This document shows, piece after piece, positions 43,263 through 55,445 of a stretch of 64,000 bases of DNA (within the stretch, counting starts at the first letter, position 1; the number at the start of each line of letters is the position of its first letter). The DNA is from Fasciola hepatica (taxonomy: Eukaryota > Platyhelminthes > Trematoda > Plagiorchiida > Fasciolidae). Both the position numbers and the translations under genes were made by a program. A model generated the notes under the pieces. It searched no databases, had not been told where the DNA came from, and saw only the letters and a list, made by a program, of their open reading frames with translations. The stretch lies in contig CANUEZ040000020.1 in the NCBI GenBank assembly GCA_948099385.1, forward strand, positions 2,326,501 through 2,390,500. The letters are read 5' to 3'.

Positions 43263-44922
43263 CTGATCTGACCTTGCCCAGGTGGTGCACTCAGGAACAT
43301 CATTGGCTGGGACGTTTAATATTGCCAGTAAAATACTGAGAAAGATCCCTATTTGGGCAAAATATGCTTTTAAGGGTAGTCTAATGGCACATCTGTCATA
43401 CAAAACTTTGATTGGAGTTCGAAAACATTCAATCCCCTCAAGAATTTCCAAGAATTAGCTAATTTTCTTTTTCCCTTCAGATTGTGGATGGTAGTTCAGT
43501 GCTTGACTTTCGCCACAGGCCGCCATTCCTATACTCGGATGTAAGTGCTAACCGTCTCCAAGTCTTGAAATAATACACGTGTAGGAAGGTTGGGCTCAAA
43601 ATTTCCCGGACCTTGTGGCTATCTTGTCTGAGTATTTCCGACAAGCTGGAAGATAGTCCACTGGGTAATGAGACAGAGGGAGTCCGAGCAGTAGTGTCCC
43701 CCTGATCGTCACCCGAAAGCCCCATGGGTGCCCCCTTACTGTACCATTAAATGACCCTCAATGAAGCATAAAAAGGCACACTTTGGGGCTCTCAGGGAAT
43801 AGCTGTAAAAACACACCCGCGAACAGCGAAATAAATATGATTTTCAGTGTTAAATCTCTCATTTTTCGAGTTTCATTTATCTGGAAGATGTTCTTCAAGT
43901 GCCCCAGAGATATGCACTCAGGGGATGGTTAGGTCAGGTCGCATGTTCTCTTGTAATGCCCGCGGGCTACTGACTAATGTCAACGCGCATTTATTGCAAT
44001 AAATATCAATGAAAATTTTTTCTTCGAAAATATGATACGGCGGCGTGCGTTTCAGGACTCATCGCTGTCCGTTCTCTTAGATTACCTTTTCGGGGCATTT
44101 AGCGGTACTGCTAGAGAGACAATCAGCGGCTCTTACGATTAATTTATCGGTTTTCTGTAATATGAAATAGAGCGATAGTTTTTTATGTATTCCAGAAAAA
44201 ATGACTTCTAAGAAAAATGAAGCTGATCGTCCCCCTTGGTCTCAGTTGTAGACGCTCGCACGATTTATGTGGACTCGATTCCCGTCCAACGAATGGAACT
44301 TGCAGAACTATAGCAATTGATTGGTTTTAGTAATTATATTGGTTATCCAGTGTAATGGACAGGAGATGGGAGACTGAACGAGCTGATGGCCAGAGCTGAC
44401 GAACTGGAGTGCTTCTTGCCGCCAGAGTCGTGTGATGTAAGAGGGTGATGCTGTTGACCCGACCGGTACCAGGTGGACTTAAAACAAACAGACTTCAAAC
44501 AACCAGTCGATTGAAGGAACCGAGGCTAAGCTAAATTCCTGACCTATCAGAGAGCCTGGTTAGCGTTTGTTTGACCAGTTGCGTACCTCAGTGGATGACT
44601 GCTGAAAATCACCCAAATGCCCTACAGGTCTTCTAAAATAGACCCATGTGTCCGACCGAGAAGATTATGATACCACACTGGCTGAATCGGGTCTAGATGT
44701 GTGAAAGTACTTTAAAGTACAATTGTCCTGACTATAAGCCACTTTATATGCCTGAGAAGAAAGATTCGAAAAGGATGATCGCCTATAACAAGAGGAAGAC
44801 CTGGTACCGGAATTGGCTGGTCCCCGGGAGCGGTTGTCATTCCCAAGTAAACCTAAGTGCAGATACCTACTCATAAGTAAGGTGCACCAAAGCTCTAAGC
44901 TCACAATTGCATTTTAGAGAGT
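43263..44922. other. Unassigned sequence
   Basis: No recognisable domain. An AATAAA-like context occurs near 43830. A tRNA-like pair of boxes near 44237-44282 was considered and not accepted (spacing too short). Confidence 0.45.
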
Positions 44923-45282
44923 TTGGTGTCTGTGGCACCGCTACACAGTCAGGGGATGGTAGAGGATCCCATTGTGCTGCGAGGCAGCATGAGTCTCCCG
45001 TTGATAATTCCCCGGGAATCCGCTGAGTGTTTCACGACCGTACCATTGAGTGACTTCCGATGGAACAAAAGAAACTCCCAGAGGACTACTAGCAAAATGA
45101 GCGATTCGCGTTCGCCTTTTAACCAGTATCCCAAGTTCCGCATTGCCCAGCTCTGCTGTAGGCTAACGCTGGGCTGTAATGGGCTGACACTTGGCCGTAA
45201 TAGACAGACGCTTCACCTTAATGGGCTAGTGCTGGACAGAACGTCCTTTTTATTTATTGGAGAAACCTACATGGGCTGGTGA
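44923..45282 (+). other. Open frame with heptapeptide repeats
   Basis: 119 codons, no known family. Its carboxy third contains four 7-residue repeats: LTLGCNG, LTLGRNR, QTLHLNG, LVLDRTS. Upstream (KMSDSRSPFNQYPKF) nothing is recognisable. It could be a small protein or chance coding over a 21-bp tandem repeat. Confidence 0.3.
45163..45246 (+). repeat. Degenerate 21-bp tandem repeat, 4 units
   Basis: Units of 21 bp, approximately CTGACGCTTGGCCGTAATGGG, with about 60-75% mutual identity. The period is a multiple of three, so the frame above keeps reading through them. Confidence 0.65.
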
Positions 45283-46394
45283 AAGTTTCTCATTATGGCA
45301 AATATATGCATCTCTCAGTAATATAAGTTATGTTAAGTTACCATCACGACGAGACTTCACTTTGGCTTGTATGCCCTCATGACCCAAAGAGCTAAGCAAG
45401 ATGGCTTCCTCAACAAGGATATGCAATCACGCCTGACAGATCGATGGGTAGAAGCCAGACGAAGTCCAGTCTGAGAACCATTTCGTGGGCAACATCTCGT
45501 TCTAACCAGTATGTCCCTGAAGAAGACACTTCAGCGAATAAATACGGAGAGAAGCAGTTTGCCGGTCTAAAAACCTCCACTAAATGGACGTGAGAAGGGA
45601 GTACATGGGGTTTCTCTCGATGGCGGGAGAAGTCATCGCACTTCGTTGGGCAGCTATCGCCCGCCTAAGCTGGGCAGCCCTCAGCCCCGTCCACGTTCCG
45701 CTTGCTCCATTGGGTGCTTGAGGTTGAGGACTGAATCCAAAAGGCGGATCGATAACAAAGCACCAGAGAAAACAAGACAAAATGCGTGCAATAATCGGGC
45801 CTTACGTTTCAGACCAGAAGAAGTTCCTTCACGGGTTCTCCGGTCACGTTCACGTGCTGGGTTAACACCTCACTACTTTGTGGGTGAGACTTTCGAGTCA
45901 AAGGTTCCGGCCAGGATTCCCAAAGAGAAACCGCTTCTGCGGTGTGGGCAGCCGCGGAGTACGATTTGCCCAGGAACCTCCAATATCTCTTCTGTAAAGG
46001 GCTTTACCAATTTTCCCTCCTTTTATTTAAGATCAATGCGATTGCCACGGTTAATTGCGGCTGTGATGAGAGCAGTAGTTCAGGAGTCCATTATAAATCG
46101 AATACACTTAAGCCTAAATGTTCACTTTAGTTGGCTGTCTTTAACGTCTACACCCTATGTCAGATAGGGCAACAGGCTGCTCCCGCTAAAACTTCTAAAA
46201 CTTTTGAAATAAATGTGTGCCGTGTCTCCAAAACGCAAAGAAGACCCTAATTCTGTGATCACCCTTAGCACCCCAGATACAACCTCAGTCTCTCACTTCA
46301 CTCTTCGTGTGTCGGGTGATTCGATGTCGAGTACTCGTAATCAGATTGGCGCTGGGATTGCTTTGAGCATGAAAACTGAGCGTGCAGTGCTTGA
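45283..46394. other. Unassigned sequence
   Basis: Overlapping frames without recognisable motifs. An AATAAA occurs near 46207. Confidence 0.45.
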
Positions 46395-46745
46395 CTAGAT
46401 TCCAGTCAGCTGTGGTTTTGTGCATTTCTGCTGGGCGGTTCTGTTCATGTCGACAACAACAAACTGAGGCGTCGCTGCCTTTTTTATTACATGCTTGTGC
46501 ATGAGTGCAGTGGAAGGGGTATATACCCCATAGCCACGGAAGCCCACTGCGCTGTCAGGTATAACCGGCAACCAGACCCTGAGACTTGGAGTGAAGAACC
46601 ACATAAGGGCCCCATAGGTCAGGTGTGGTAACGATCCAGACGACAGTGAAATGCTGTCTACCACCAAAGTAATCGGCGGTGGCGGGGACTCGAACCTCGG
46701 ACCTTTGAGGTGGTAATCAAACGCTCTAATCCACTCGACCACCAT
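46395..46745 (-). mobile_element. tRNA-headed SINE-like unit
   Basis: On the minus strand an A box TGGTCGAGTGG (46731-46741) and a B box GGTTCGAGTCC (46686-46696) have normal tRNA spacing, and a T-loop TTCGAGT sits between partly paired stems. The acceptor halves pair poorly and the anticodon loop is abnormal, so this is not a working tRNA. A tRNA-unrelated body follows to about 46395. It abuts RTE endonuclease sequence at 46746. The 3' end is uncertain. Confidence 0.55.
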
Positions 46746-47474
46746 CGGTCGTGTCTGTATATGCGTCCACTAACTGCAGTTCCTCCAAAACCAAGGGCGA
46801 ATTCTATCAGGATTTGTCTCAACTTCTTCGAAGCGCACGTTCAACGGACGTGGTGGTCATTTCTGGGGATTTCAACGCCCAATTTGGTCGCTTGGGAGAT
46901 CCCGAAAGGCACATTGGATGCCTGTTTGCTATCCCAGCCGATCGCACTGACAGTGATGGTCGTCTCATCCAGCTGTGCTCTAACCACAGATTATTTCTGG
47001 CGAGTACGAACTTCTGCCATAAGAAGCGGGCATAGACTGAAATGGCGTCCTTCTACGTCTTCACAACGATGGACTCAGATTGGCCGTATTGTGACTAGTC
47101 ACCGCTGGCGTGGATCAATTGAAGATTGTCGTTCATTTTGGTCTACGCCTGTTGGCTCAGATCACGCCTTGGTGCGTGCTCACTTCCGTTTACCTCTCGT
47201 CCGTGGTCGCACCAACGTAAATGCCACCAATCCCCTACAGTTGCTTCTGGACGATAACCAGCGATACGATTTCCAGGCGGAGCTGTCTACACGATTTTCT
47301 ACCCAGCCGGATGTCCAGGGCCCAGATGAACGCTGGGAACAGGTCAAGGAAGCTTTATGTGCCGCTTCAAATACCACACAGGACCCTGGTTCAAGTAGGG
47401 CTCACAAACGATGGATATCTTCAACATCAGTTGGACGCTCGCAGATCCATCCCTTCGGACGCCACATTCAGTGA
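46746..47474 (+). pseudogene. RTE A endonuclease remnant
   Basis: VSVYASTNCSSSKTKGEFYQ then VVVISGDFNAQFGRLGDPE (GDFN catalytic block), a stop near 47033, then in another frame WRGSIEDCRSFWSTPVGSDHALV with the SDH block intact. A shift near 47405 moves the frame into the linker region. Confidence 0.75.
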
Positions 47475-48960
47475 GGTGCGTAAGTTTCTGAGACGCCAAC
47501 TGACTAGGAGCCTGAGAAATGACCGTGAACAGTGGTGGATTGCGAAATGCAGGGACATGGAAAAGACCGTGTCCATTGGCAATACTCGCAACCTTTTCCG
47601 TTTGATTAGAGGCACCAGTCCACGGAAACCCGGTGTAAGTGACTTAATCAGGGAATCCGACGGCTCACTGATTCATTCCCGGGGACATCGTCTGGATCGT
47701 TGGGCGGAGCACTTTAAGGGACAGTTCAGCTGGCCTACTTCAACGGTGGACCTTCCAAATATACCTGCCAGAGAAGTGATGCAGGTGGATATCAATACTG
47801 CATCAGAAATGGAGATTACGCGGGAGATAGGTTACTTGAAAAGGTACAGTGCCACTGGACTCCATGGGTTGTCTCCATCCTTTTTCAAGGATAGAGGCGA
47901 AGCTTTGGTTTCGGAGTTAACAAAACTCCTCTGTGTTACTTGGGATAATGAGCAGATTCCCAGATAATGGTGTGAATCGGTGATTGTCCCGATATACAAG
48001 AAGGGCGACAGGTCCTTCAGTGAAAACCACAGAGAAATAAGCGTACTAAGTAATGCATTCGAAATCCTCACCGGGATTATTCTCCACCGACTATCAAGCG
48101 CCTGTGAAATGTGTGTGCATGAGAATCAAGCCGGTTTCAGACCCGGTTGGGGTTGTATCGACCCCATCTTGACTCTTTCGGCAAACCTTGGAGCAAAGAC
48201 GCATCTTCTTTAAGCCCACAATCTGTTTTTCTTGATCTGAAAGCGGCGTTCAATTCGGTCGGCCGCACAGTTCTCTGGCGATGGGTCTCATTGTAGGGTG
48301 TGCCAGGGAAGTTTATTCCCCTTTTCCAATGCTAGTATGCAAACAGCCAAAGCCCAGTTCGTACTTACGGTGATCCTTCATCCGAGTTCACCACGGAAAG
48401 TGTTCGTCAGGGTTGCACTCTTTCGCTCTTCCTCTTCAATTTTGCAACTAAATTGATTCTTGAGATAGCCCTGTCCTCGTGTGAGAATAGCTGTATCGAT
48501 CTTTGCTCAGGCAGTAAACTGTCTGACCTGGAATACGCGGACGATATTGCTCTTCTGACTGAAGACCCAGGTAAGTTGTAAGCTTTCTCAGATAGCCCAA
48601 ACAACAGTAGTAGATTTTGGGATGCGTTTTGCACCTTCAAAGTGTAAAATGCCGTTGCAAGACTGGGTTGGCTCAATACCAAGCATTTTCTTGGCTAATG
48701 AAGCTCTTGTTGAAGTGGAAAAATTTTGTTACCTAGCAAGTTACATTTCACAAGGTGGACGGATATCAGATGAAGTGTGATCGCATACACAGAAGGCTCG
48801 TTTGGCTTTTGCCAACCTCGGCCATTTGTGGTGTCGGCGAGACAACCGGTTGTCTATTAAGGGTCACGTGTACAATGTGGCGGTTAGGTTTGTTCTTTTA
48901 TACGGTTTCGAAACATGGCCATTGAGGGTAGAAGATAGGCGAAGACTGTTAGTGTATGAG
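47400..48960 (+). pseudogene. RTE A linker and reverse transcriptase remnant
   Basis: LRRQLTRSLRNDREQWWIAKC and NLFRLIRGTSPRKPGVSD in the linker; DRWAEHFKGQFSWP; then stops and SVIVPIYKKGDRS, NQAGFRPGWGCIDPI, FLDLKAAFNSV, SVRQGCTLSLFLFNF and LEYADDIALL (catalytic YADD intact, 48532-48560). The thumb/connection shows YLASYISQGGRISDE and HLWCRRDNRLSIKGHVYN, then LLYGFETWPLRVEDRRRL. At least five stops or shifts. Confidence 0.75.
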
Positions 48961-49512
48961 CATCACTGTCTCCGTAGTACTGCCTGAGTATGGTGAGAAC
49001 ACCGCATCAGCAATTCTGAGGTTAGGTGTAAGGTGTTAGGAATCAGAGGTCAGTCTCTGGATCAAGTACTGAGTCTAAACAGGTTAAGGTAGTCGAGAAA
49101 TGTATTACGCATGCCCACCGATAGACTTCATTAGCGTACACTGTTCTCTGAGGCCGGTAGTGATTGGAAGGTAGGTCGAGGTGGTCAGTCCATGACATGA
49201 CAAAAAGGTATGAAAACTTTGACCAGAGAACTCGGTCACGTAGGACGTGTTAGACTTCCAGGTTTAGGTCCACGTGATCCGCCTACTAAATGGTTGGAGA
49301 CATTAAGTGATATGGCTAGATGTCGCTGTCAGTGGCGTAGTTGCATTCGGACTCTTCCCTTGTCTGCTTGATTTCCCCTTGATACTTCGACTTTTTGGAT
49401 CTTTATTACTATGCTTCTATTCTTTTTGCCCTTTAGTGGACGACGCCGGAAGATGGCAACCGAAACCAGAGCACAGAAGTGCGAGGTTAATGGTTGAAGA
49501 AAATGAAACTGA

Positions 49513-51030
49513 TCAATGATTGGAAACCTCCAGCCTTCGGGTATTCTCATCTCGCAGTGGCCAAGTTTCACCGCCATGGATGTGTACGGGGCGGATTGCG
49601 CCACGGTAAACAAGAATTTCGGTCCTGAAGCTGATTTTGCTGCGAGTCCGCAGCGTTCGTCTCAGCTGGAGGAAAGCTCTCTTGGCGCTGTTGATCCGTA
49701 TAACCACTTCATCTTTTGCCTGGCCGTTCTGAAGCAGAGTTAAACCTAGGTGATTGAATGTAGGAACGTATTCGACTGATCGGTCATCCATGGACATTTG
49801 TTGAACGGTCGGACTTAGATGGGTTGTGAAAGCTTTGGTTTTCGTTGAGTTTACTTCTAACCCGATGGACATCTCGAAAGAATTGATTCGGTCGAGAATT
49901 GGTTGAAACGTAGCGGAGGAGTCTCTTAACACTACAGCATCATCCCCGAACTCCATGCCTGAGATGTATATTTCCTGGCTAATCTGAATGCCAGGATAGT
50001 TGTATAATGCATGACCCATCGTCTAATCAATGGTGTAGTTAAACAGCATCGGTAAAAGGGGACCACCCTGTCTAACTCCGGTAGTGAGGGCGAACTCACA
50101 AGATTCCTCGCCGCATATACGAACCCTAGTACCAGTTTGCGAGTGGTATCCCTTCAGCAGCCTTGAGAGCTTTTCGGGTATCCCATCGGAATGGATTATG
50201 ATCCAAATAGACTCGCGCTTAACCGAATCGAGAGTGGTTTGGAAGTCGATGAAGGAAGCTACCTTTGGCTGCTGGAACTTGAAGTGGGGTTCCAGTATTC
50301 GGCGCAGTGGGAAGATTTATACCAGACAGCTGTCATGGTGAAAATCTCCGTGGTTCGGGCGAGTGCGTTGGCCTCGGAGAAACGGTTCAGTAACAACGGA
50401 TCAAAGATCTTTTCGGCAAAATCGATCAAGCTGATGCATCGGTAGTTCGCACATGCCGATTTATCAGCTTTGTTCGGAATGGGCAGTAGAATATACATGA
50501 CTGAGTCAGACGGGAATGCTTCGTCTCTTCAAGTGGAGTCAAGAAGTGTACACAACCTATCATTCCGTGACGATGAACAAACTTTATTTACTTCTGGATG
50601 AATGCTACTTTCTCCGGCGATCTTTCTGTCTTTCAGTTTGCCATTAATTTTCATTATTCACACGGTACTGGGCGGGTCGCAGTTGCCTTTATACTGGACT
50701 GGAGGAGTTGACATTAGTTGATCTGTGGAGTTATTTGTAGGCCGGTTGAGCAGTTGACCGAAGTGTTCGACCCATCGGCCCGTTTTCTGTTCGGGTACTA
50801 GGTTTCTTGCCACGTCACGAATAAGCGAATTTTGTTTGCAGTACCTATTTAAGGCGTTGCGAATGAGGCGGAACAGCTTACCAAAGTCACCAGTTCCTGA
50901 CGAGGTTTCCTTTTTCGACTATTTCTACCCAGTATCCTTTACGATCAGCCTTGGTAGAGTGTGTGGTCTCTCGTTGCAGTCTGCAGCATTCACCACTACC
51001 TGCGATCCGGGCTTCACGTGCTTCGGTTGA
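49513..51030 (-). mobile_element. RTE-like LINE C fragment
   Basis: A minus-strand RT of another RTE subfamily: EHFGQLLNRPTNN region (about 50740), YRCISLIDFAEKIF (about 50440), DSVKRESIWIIIHSDGIPEKL and TTGVRQGGPLLPMLFNYTID (about 50030-50230), MEFGDDAVVL (catalytic box F-G-D-D), then TFNHLGLTLLQNGQAKDEV and ILVYRGAIRPVHIHGGETWPL in the frame 49513-50019. Head and tail are missing. It lies tail-to-tail with RTE A. Confidence 0.75.
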
Positions 51031-51307
51031 AGACTGGAGTGTGTTCTGAGATCCGATCTTTTGCCCGCTTTTTTGTTCTCCCGAGTACCGTCTATGCAGC
51101 TTCCTTGATTCTCGACTTTATTTGAGTTCACTGCGCACCCACAGAAATTTCGTCTACTTATGCGTTGATTGCGGCGATCAGTCGAGTTGTGATTGCTCCT
51201 GACAGCACGAATGCAAAGAATTCCATACTGCATCGGTGGTCGCGCAGGATAATCAGGACCACGTTGCCCATTGCATCGAGCGGGGTGGGTAGTGATAGGT
51301 GGGCTAC

Positions 51308-52889
51308 TGCTCAGAGTTTCTTCTCATTTATTCAACCTTTGTCTTCTGTCCCTAACCACCCCTCTTTGCCCCATCTATCCACCCATAATGCTCCCACTGA
51401 TAACGCGGTCGATATTCGCAACGATTCACTGTCAAATAATGTTGGGAATAATCCTGTGTCTGATAACTCATATTTTCTCAGGCCTCGTCAGCCTCTGAAT
51501 CTCGGCTCCTTCAACGTGCGTACACTCATGCAGGCCAGTCAGCAGGCGTGCCTAGCCCTCACAATAGATTCTCTGAAGATTGATGTCTGCTGCGTAAGTG
51601 AAACGCGTATACAGGATTCGAGCAGTGATTCAACTAACTGCTCCTGGAATCGCATCGAGGTATTTACTGCGCACTTCAAGAAACGAAGTAGCTAGAGCTA
51701 CGGTTCAACGTGGTGTAGGAATAGTCTTGACTGACAAGGCTAGGGCTGCCCTTTTAGACCGGATCCCGGTTAACAGCCGTTTGCGTGCTGTAAAACTCCA
51801 GGGGTCAGTCGACGTTCGAAAGGATAGTTGTGTTAAGCGCAATTTGTTTTTGATCTCGGCGTACGCTCCAACAGACTGCAGCTGTGACACGCAGAAAGAT
51901 GATTTTTATGATGAACTCATCACCCTCGTTCGCACGAGCAAAGGTTCTGACATTGTAGTGCTAGCTGGTGACTTCAATGCACAAGTTGGCAAGCTTAGTG
52001 CTTCAGGAACTTGTTTAGGTGGGAGTTTTGCCTTACCCACTCAACGCACAGATAACCGGGATAGACTTCTCCAGTTTTGTGCAGACAATCGGTTATTCCT
52101 GTCTAGCGCCAATTTCCGACACAGTTCGCGTCGCACAGCGACATGGCGCTCTAACTCTTCAGGTACTCTAAGCCAGATCGATCACATCGAAGTAAGGTAC
52201 CAGTGGCGCAGTTCTGTTCAGAACTGCAGATCTTACTGGTCCACGTACGTAGAGTCGGAGCATGCATTAGTTTTAATGCGATTATCGCTCCAGCTCCATG
52301 GTCATCGTCGCAAACCGCAGACCCGGTTAGCCGTGCAACGTATGTGTGATACACAAGTACGCACCCGGTATGAGCGGAAGTTAGCACATGAGCTAGGATC
52401 TACGACAAACAGTAATGTAGATGAGCATTGGGCTCATATCAAACAGGCGATGCACTTTGCAGCAGATTTTGCCTGTGGTCCTAAATCCGTTGTCCATCAA
52501 AGACACTGGATCTCGCAAGAATTGCTGAGTATAATGGAGCAAAAGCGCCAGCTCTCGAACTGTAAGGAGATGAATAAGATGCGGAGAAAGCTGCAAAGGC
52601 AAGTTATGAAAAGCCTTAAGAAGGATCGCGAAAATTGGTGGGTCAAGGTAGCCGAAGAAATGGAAATAGCAGCTGCTTCAGGTAACAGTCAAAGAATGTT
52701 CAAACTTATTCGTGACACCGGTGGACGGCGCATCCAGGTCAGTGAAACGATTTGCGATAGGAATGGAGAACCCATCCATAGCAAATAGCAAAGGCTTGAC
52801 CGTTGGGCCGAGTACTTCAAGGAACAGTTTAGCTGGTCGCACGCTGGTGTAGTTACTCCCGTGTCAACAACTGCGACTCCTTGGGTGGT
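51308..52889 (+). repeat. Palindrome II, left arm
   Basis: About 1.58 kb matching 59479-61060 in reverse (coordinates sum to 112368). The match ends sharply at 52889/59479, in the middle of the RTE coding sequence, and fades with a few mismatches near 51308. Confidence 0.9.
51480..52788 (+). pseudogene. RTE B endonuclease and linker
   Basis: LNLGSFNVRTLMQ and VCCVSETRIQDS (catalytic SETR block) lie in the frame ending near 51693. A shift leads into the 396-codon frame 51598-52788 with FLISAYAPTDC, IVVLAGDFNAQVGKLS, TLSQIDHIEVRYQWRSS and VESEHALV. The SDH catalytic block reads SEH, an Asp-to-Glu change. The linker helices (QLSNCKEMNKMRRKLQ, KKDRENWWVKVAEEME) follow. The frame stops at TAG 52786-52788, after which the protein continues in frame. 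The inverted twin 59580-60770 has an identical translation, including SEH. Confidence 0.85.
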
Positions 52890-54444
52890 ATCACTTGAGC
52901 CCCCATCAGAAGTAGAAGTAAAGTCATACATTCGATCACTAAAGCGAGGGAAAGCGGCAAGTCCCGACGAACTTCCTCCAGTTCTGTTCAAACTGGGTGG
53001 AAATATTTTGATAAAATCACTTACCGCTTTGCTCCGTGACATTTGGGATGCGGAGCGCATTCCGTTAATATGGAGTGAGTCGTTGATTGTTCCCATCTTC
53101 AAGAAGGGAATACGCAATGACTGTAGTGATCATCGTGGGATTAGCTTAATTTCGATAGTCACCAAAGTATTGGTCTCAATACTACTGCACCGTCTTACAC
53201 CCGCTCGCGAGAGGAATGCCCGCGAACAACAGGCTGGATTCCGCCCAGGTCGAGGATGCATCGACCAGATTTTTACTCTTCGCCGACTACTTGAAACACG
53301 TCATACGCATCGCCGACCGACAATAATCATTTTCTTAGACTTGAAAGGCACTTTCAATTCAGTTGATCGGACAGCGTTTTTCAGTACTCTTCATCGAAAA
53401 GGTATGCCCCAGAAGTTCGTGAACCTACTGAGATCATTGTATTCTCATACTTCTGGCCGCGTTAAAGTTTACGGTGAACTATCCGGTCGGTTCGAAACTA
53501 CCAGTCGTGTTCGACAGGGATGTCCTATATCTCCATTCCTGTTCAACTTCGTCATGGACGAAGTAATGGAGAGTGCGCTGCAAAATCTTCAGGATGTGGG
53601 CGTCGAACTAGGAAATAGTGGAAAGCTGTGTGACCTAGATTACGCAGACGACGTTGTTTGCTTGTTCGAATCGACGGAACATGCTCAACGTGCACTAGGT
53701 AGACTCGCAAGAGCCGTAGCTCCATTCGGCACGCGTTTTGCACCTTCAAAGTGTAAGGTGATGTTACAAGACTGGACGTCAACGATTCCGAGCTTGATGC
53801 TCGATGGGGAGGTGCTGTCAGTTGTCGACCACTTCACCTACCTCATCAGCAGCGTGACGACGGATGGGAGCACTGTAGTAGAGGTGAGCACGCGTATATC
53901 CAAGGCTCGAGCGGCGTACGCTGGACTGAAGCACTTGTGGTGTCGATCTGATATTTCACTGAAGTTGAAAGGTCGTGTATACTGTGCCGCAGTGTGTTCA
54001 GTTTCTTTGTATGGTTGCGAAACTTGAAGTCTGCGTGCTGAAGATATTCGTCGTCTTGAGGTTTTCGACCACCGATGTTTACGTAGTATCGCTAAGATTG
54101 AGTGGAATAGCCTAGTGAGCAATGATGAGGTCAGAAAGCGGGTATGGGGTACTAATTCGGAGAACGTTTTGTCACAGCGTATCCAACTTAGTAGACTTCG
54201 TTGGTTGGGGCACGTGTTGCGTATGACAAACACACGTCTACCGTACTCTGTCCTATTCTCCGTTCCTCCTCGAGAGTGGGAAAAACCACGTGGAGGTCAA
54301 CAGATGACTTGGCAACGAGGAATGAAAAAATGGATAGCAGATTTAGGAAAAGTAGGTGCTTCACGCCTTCGTGGTTGGGGTCCTAAAGATCCGTATACTA
54401 GTTGGCTGGAGACACTGAAGGATATGGCAGCGAACCGTGAATAG
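52789..54444 (+). pseudogene. RTE B reverse transcriptase and carboxy end
   Basis: In frame after the TAG: DRWAEYFKEQFSW, then a 388-codon frame (52861-54027) with FKKGIRNDCSDHRGISLI, QQAGFRPGRGCIDQI, FLDLKGTFNSVDRTAF, SRVRQGCPISPFLFNF and LDYADDVVCLF (catalytic YADD intact). The usual DLKAAFDS is DLKGTFNS. After TGA at 54025 the frame continues with LRAEDIRRLEVFDHRCLRSI and the frame 54115-54444 with LRWLGHVLRM and SWLETLKDMAANRE, the family's usual end. Confidence 0.88.
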
Positions 54445-54671
54445 TGGCGATCGTGTTGTCACTTTCTTTCGAATCAGAATGACTGATCGATGTGCGTTTG
54501 TACAGTTAGACTGTGTATTCCGTGTGTTGGCCACTAGGGCATTCTTTCCTTAACCCACCCATGTAGGTCCAGTCCCTGTCCATCCTGTATATTCATACTT
54601 TCTAATTCAGCGTGCAGCATGTTGAGAAAGGCAGTGGTCAGTGGGGCTTGCCCTACTGTTTAACGCTGTAC

Positions 54672-54693
54672 GATGATGATGATGATTATGATG
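54672..54693 (+). repeat. RTE B 3' tail
   Basis: The short (GAT)n-type repeat follows GCTGTAC. The same junction occurs at 56589-56604 and, reversed, at 58767-58787, marking three RTE 3' ends of one family. Confidence 0.8.
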
Positions 54694-54699
54694 CTCGTG

Positions 54700-55235
54700 A
54701 TAGCGCTTCTCGCTCCTCTGGATTTTCTGGGGCAGCAGAGTTTATTCTGGAAGGTGATGAAACCCTCACACGCAGACAAATGAATTTTGAAGCATGCACG
54801 TAAGACGGCCTGGTCAATATCGTCTGCATTGTCCATTTTTGCACCTCGGTACGCTCGGCAATCCTCCACAGACGAGGTTCAACGGGATCTCACTAGAATG
54901 TAGTCTAGTTGGTGTGCAGTGTGACCGCCGTTGGATACCATGTCAGTATATACTTCCTGAGGTGTTGAAAGCGAGTGCTGCAGACAATCATTCAGTTTAC
55001 GTCGGCTAGACCGATCAGTCGGCCACCGTTCTTGCAGTGCTGACCGAGACTGAACTTCCCAAGAATATGACGAGTGGATTCGCCGGCTGTTTCTGTGCGA
55101 GCTTTCCAATCTTCTGCGACGAAAATTACGTCGCGCCTCGAAACCCAGTTGGTTAACTGCTGCAAGTTATAGCAGAATTCGTCTTTGGTTTTGTCATCGG
55201 CCGAGTTAGTGAGAGCATGGACCGCTAGGGCTCAC
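54700..55235 (-). mobile_element. RTE-like LINE D endonuclease fragment
   Basis: On the minus strand: TNWVSRRDVIFVAEDWKAR (GDFN position degenerate, EDWK), HILGKFSLGQHCKNGGRLI, TRFQHLRKYILTWY, LDYILVRSRW and MEDCRAYRGAK in broken frames. These blocks identify a different RTE subfamily. Only the endonuclease is left. Confidence 0.65.
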
Positions 55236-55299
55236 ACATATAAGGTCTGCGCTTCTTCCGGAGCTACTTTCGGTATCATACATCGTTCGTTCGTTCGAT

Positions 55300-55445
55300 C
55301 CGTAGAGTTCCGAGGCCTTCCAATCACTGTACGTCTCCTATGTTTGTCCGAGACTTGAATACGGATGTGCCGCAACCTGCCCGTGCATCATCGGCGAGAT
55401 GATGAAAATGGAGGTGCAGTGTTTTGCAAAGAGACTCGTCAGATG
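55300..55445 (+). mobile_element. CR1-like ORF2 scrap
   Basis: Translation gives LYVSYVCPRLEYGCAATCPC followed by EVQCFAKRLVRC, the LYxxYVRPxLEYG...VQRRATRLV block at the carboxy end of CR1 ORF2. Adjacent sequence is not recognisable. Confidence 0.55.

Larger units (their letters stand above)
46746..49330 (+). mobile_element. RTE-like LINE A, decayed
   Basis: 5'-truncated in the endonuclease. Domains run endonuclease, linker, RT and the ORF2 carboxy end in plus orientation, with several stops and shifts. It ends near TKWLETLSDMARCRCQWRS (49270-49330), the standard end of this RTE family. No GATGAT tail is seen. Confidence 0.8.
51165..54693 (+). mobile_element. RTE-like LINE B, nearly full length
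   Basis: Contains endonuclease, linker, RT and carboxy end, and a 3' tail GATGATGATGATGATTATGATG at 54672-54693 typical of RTE short-repeat tails. Lesions: a frame break near 51690, a TAG at 52786-52788, and a TGA at 54025-54027. Its first 1.6 kb is duplicated in inverted orientation at 59479-61060. The carboxy end (54028-54690) recurs at 56101-56604 in a truncated copy. Confidence 0.85.

Noticed and set aside
44231..44290. tRNA-like sequence on the plus strand (TGGTCTCAGTTG ... GGACTCGATTCC)
   Set aside because: The boxes are about ten bases too close and no stems form convincingly.
46686..46745. Functional tRNA gene on the minus strand
   Set aside because: A and B boxes are good, but the acceptor arms pair poorly and the anticodon loop is eight bases, so I called it a SINE-like unit.
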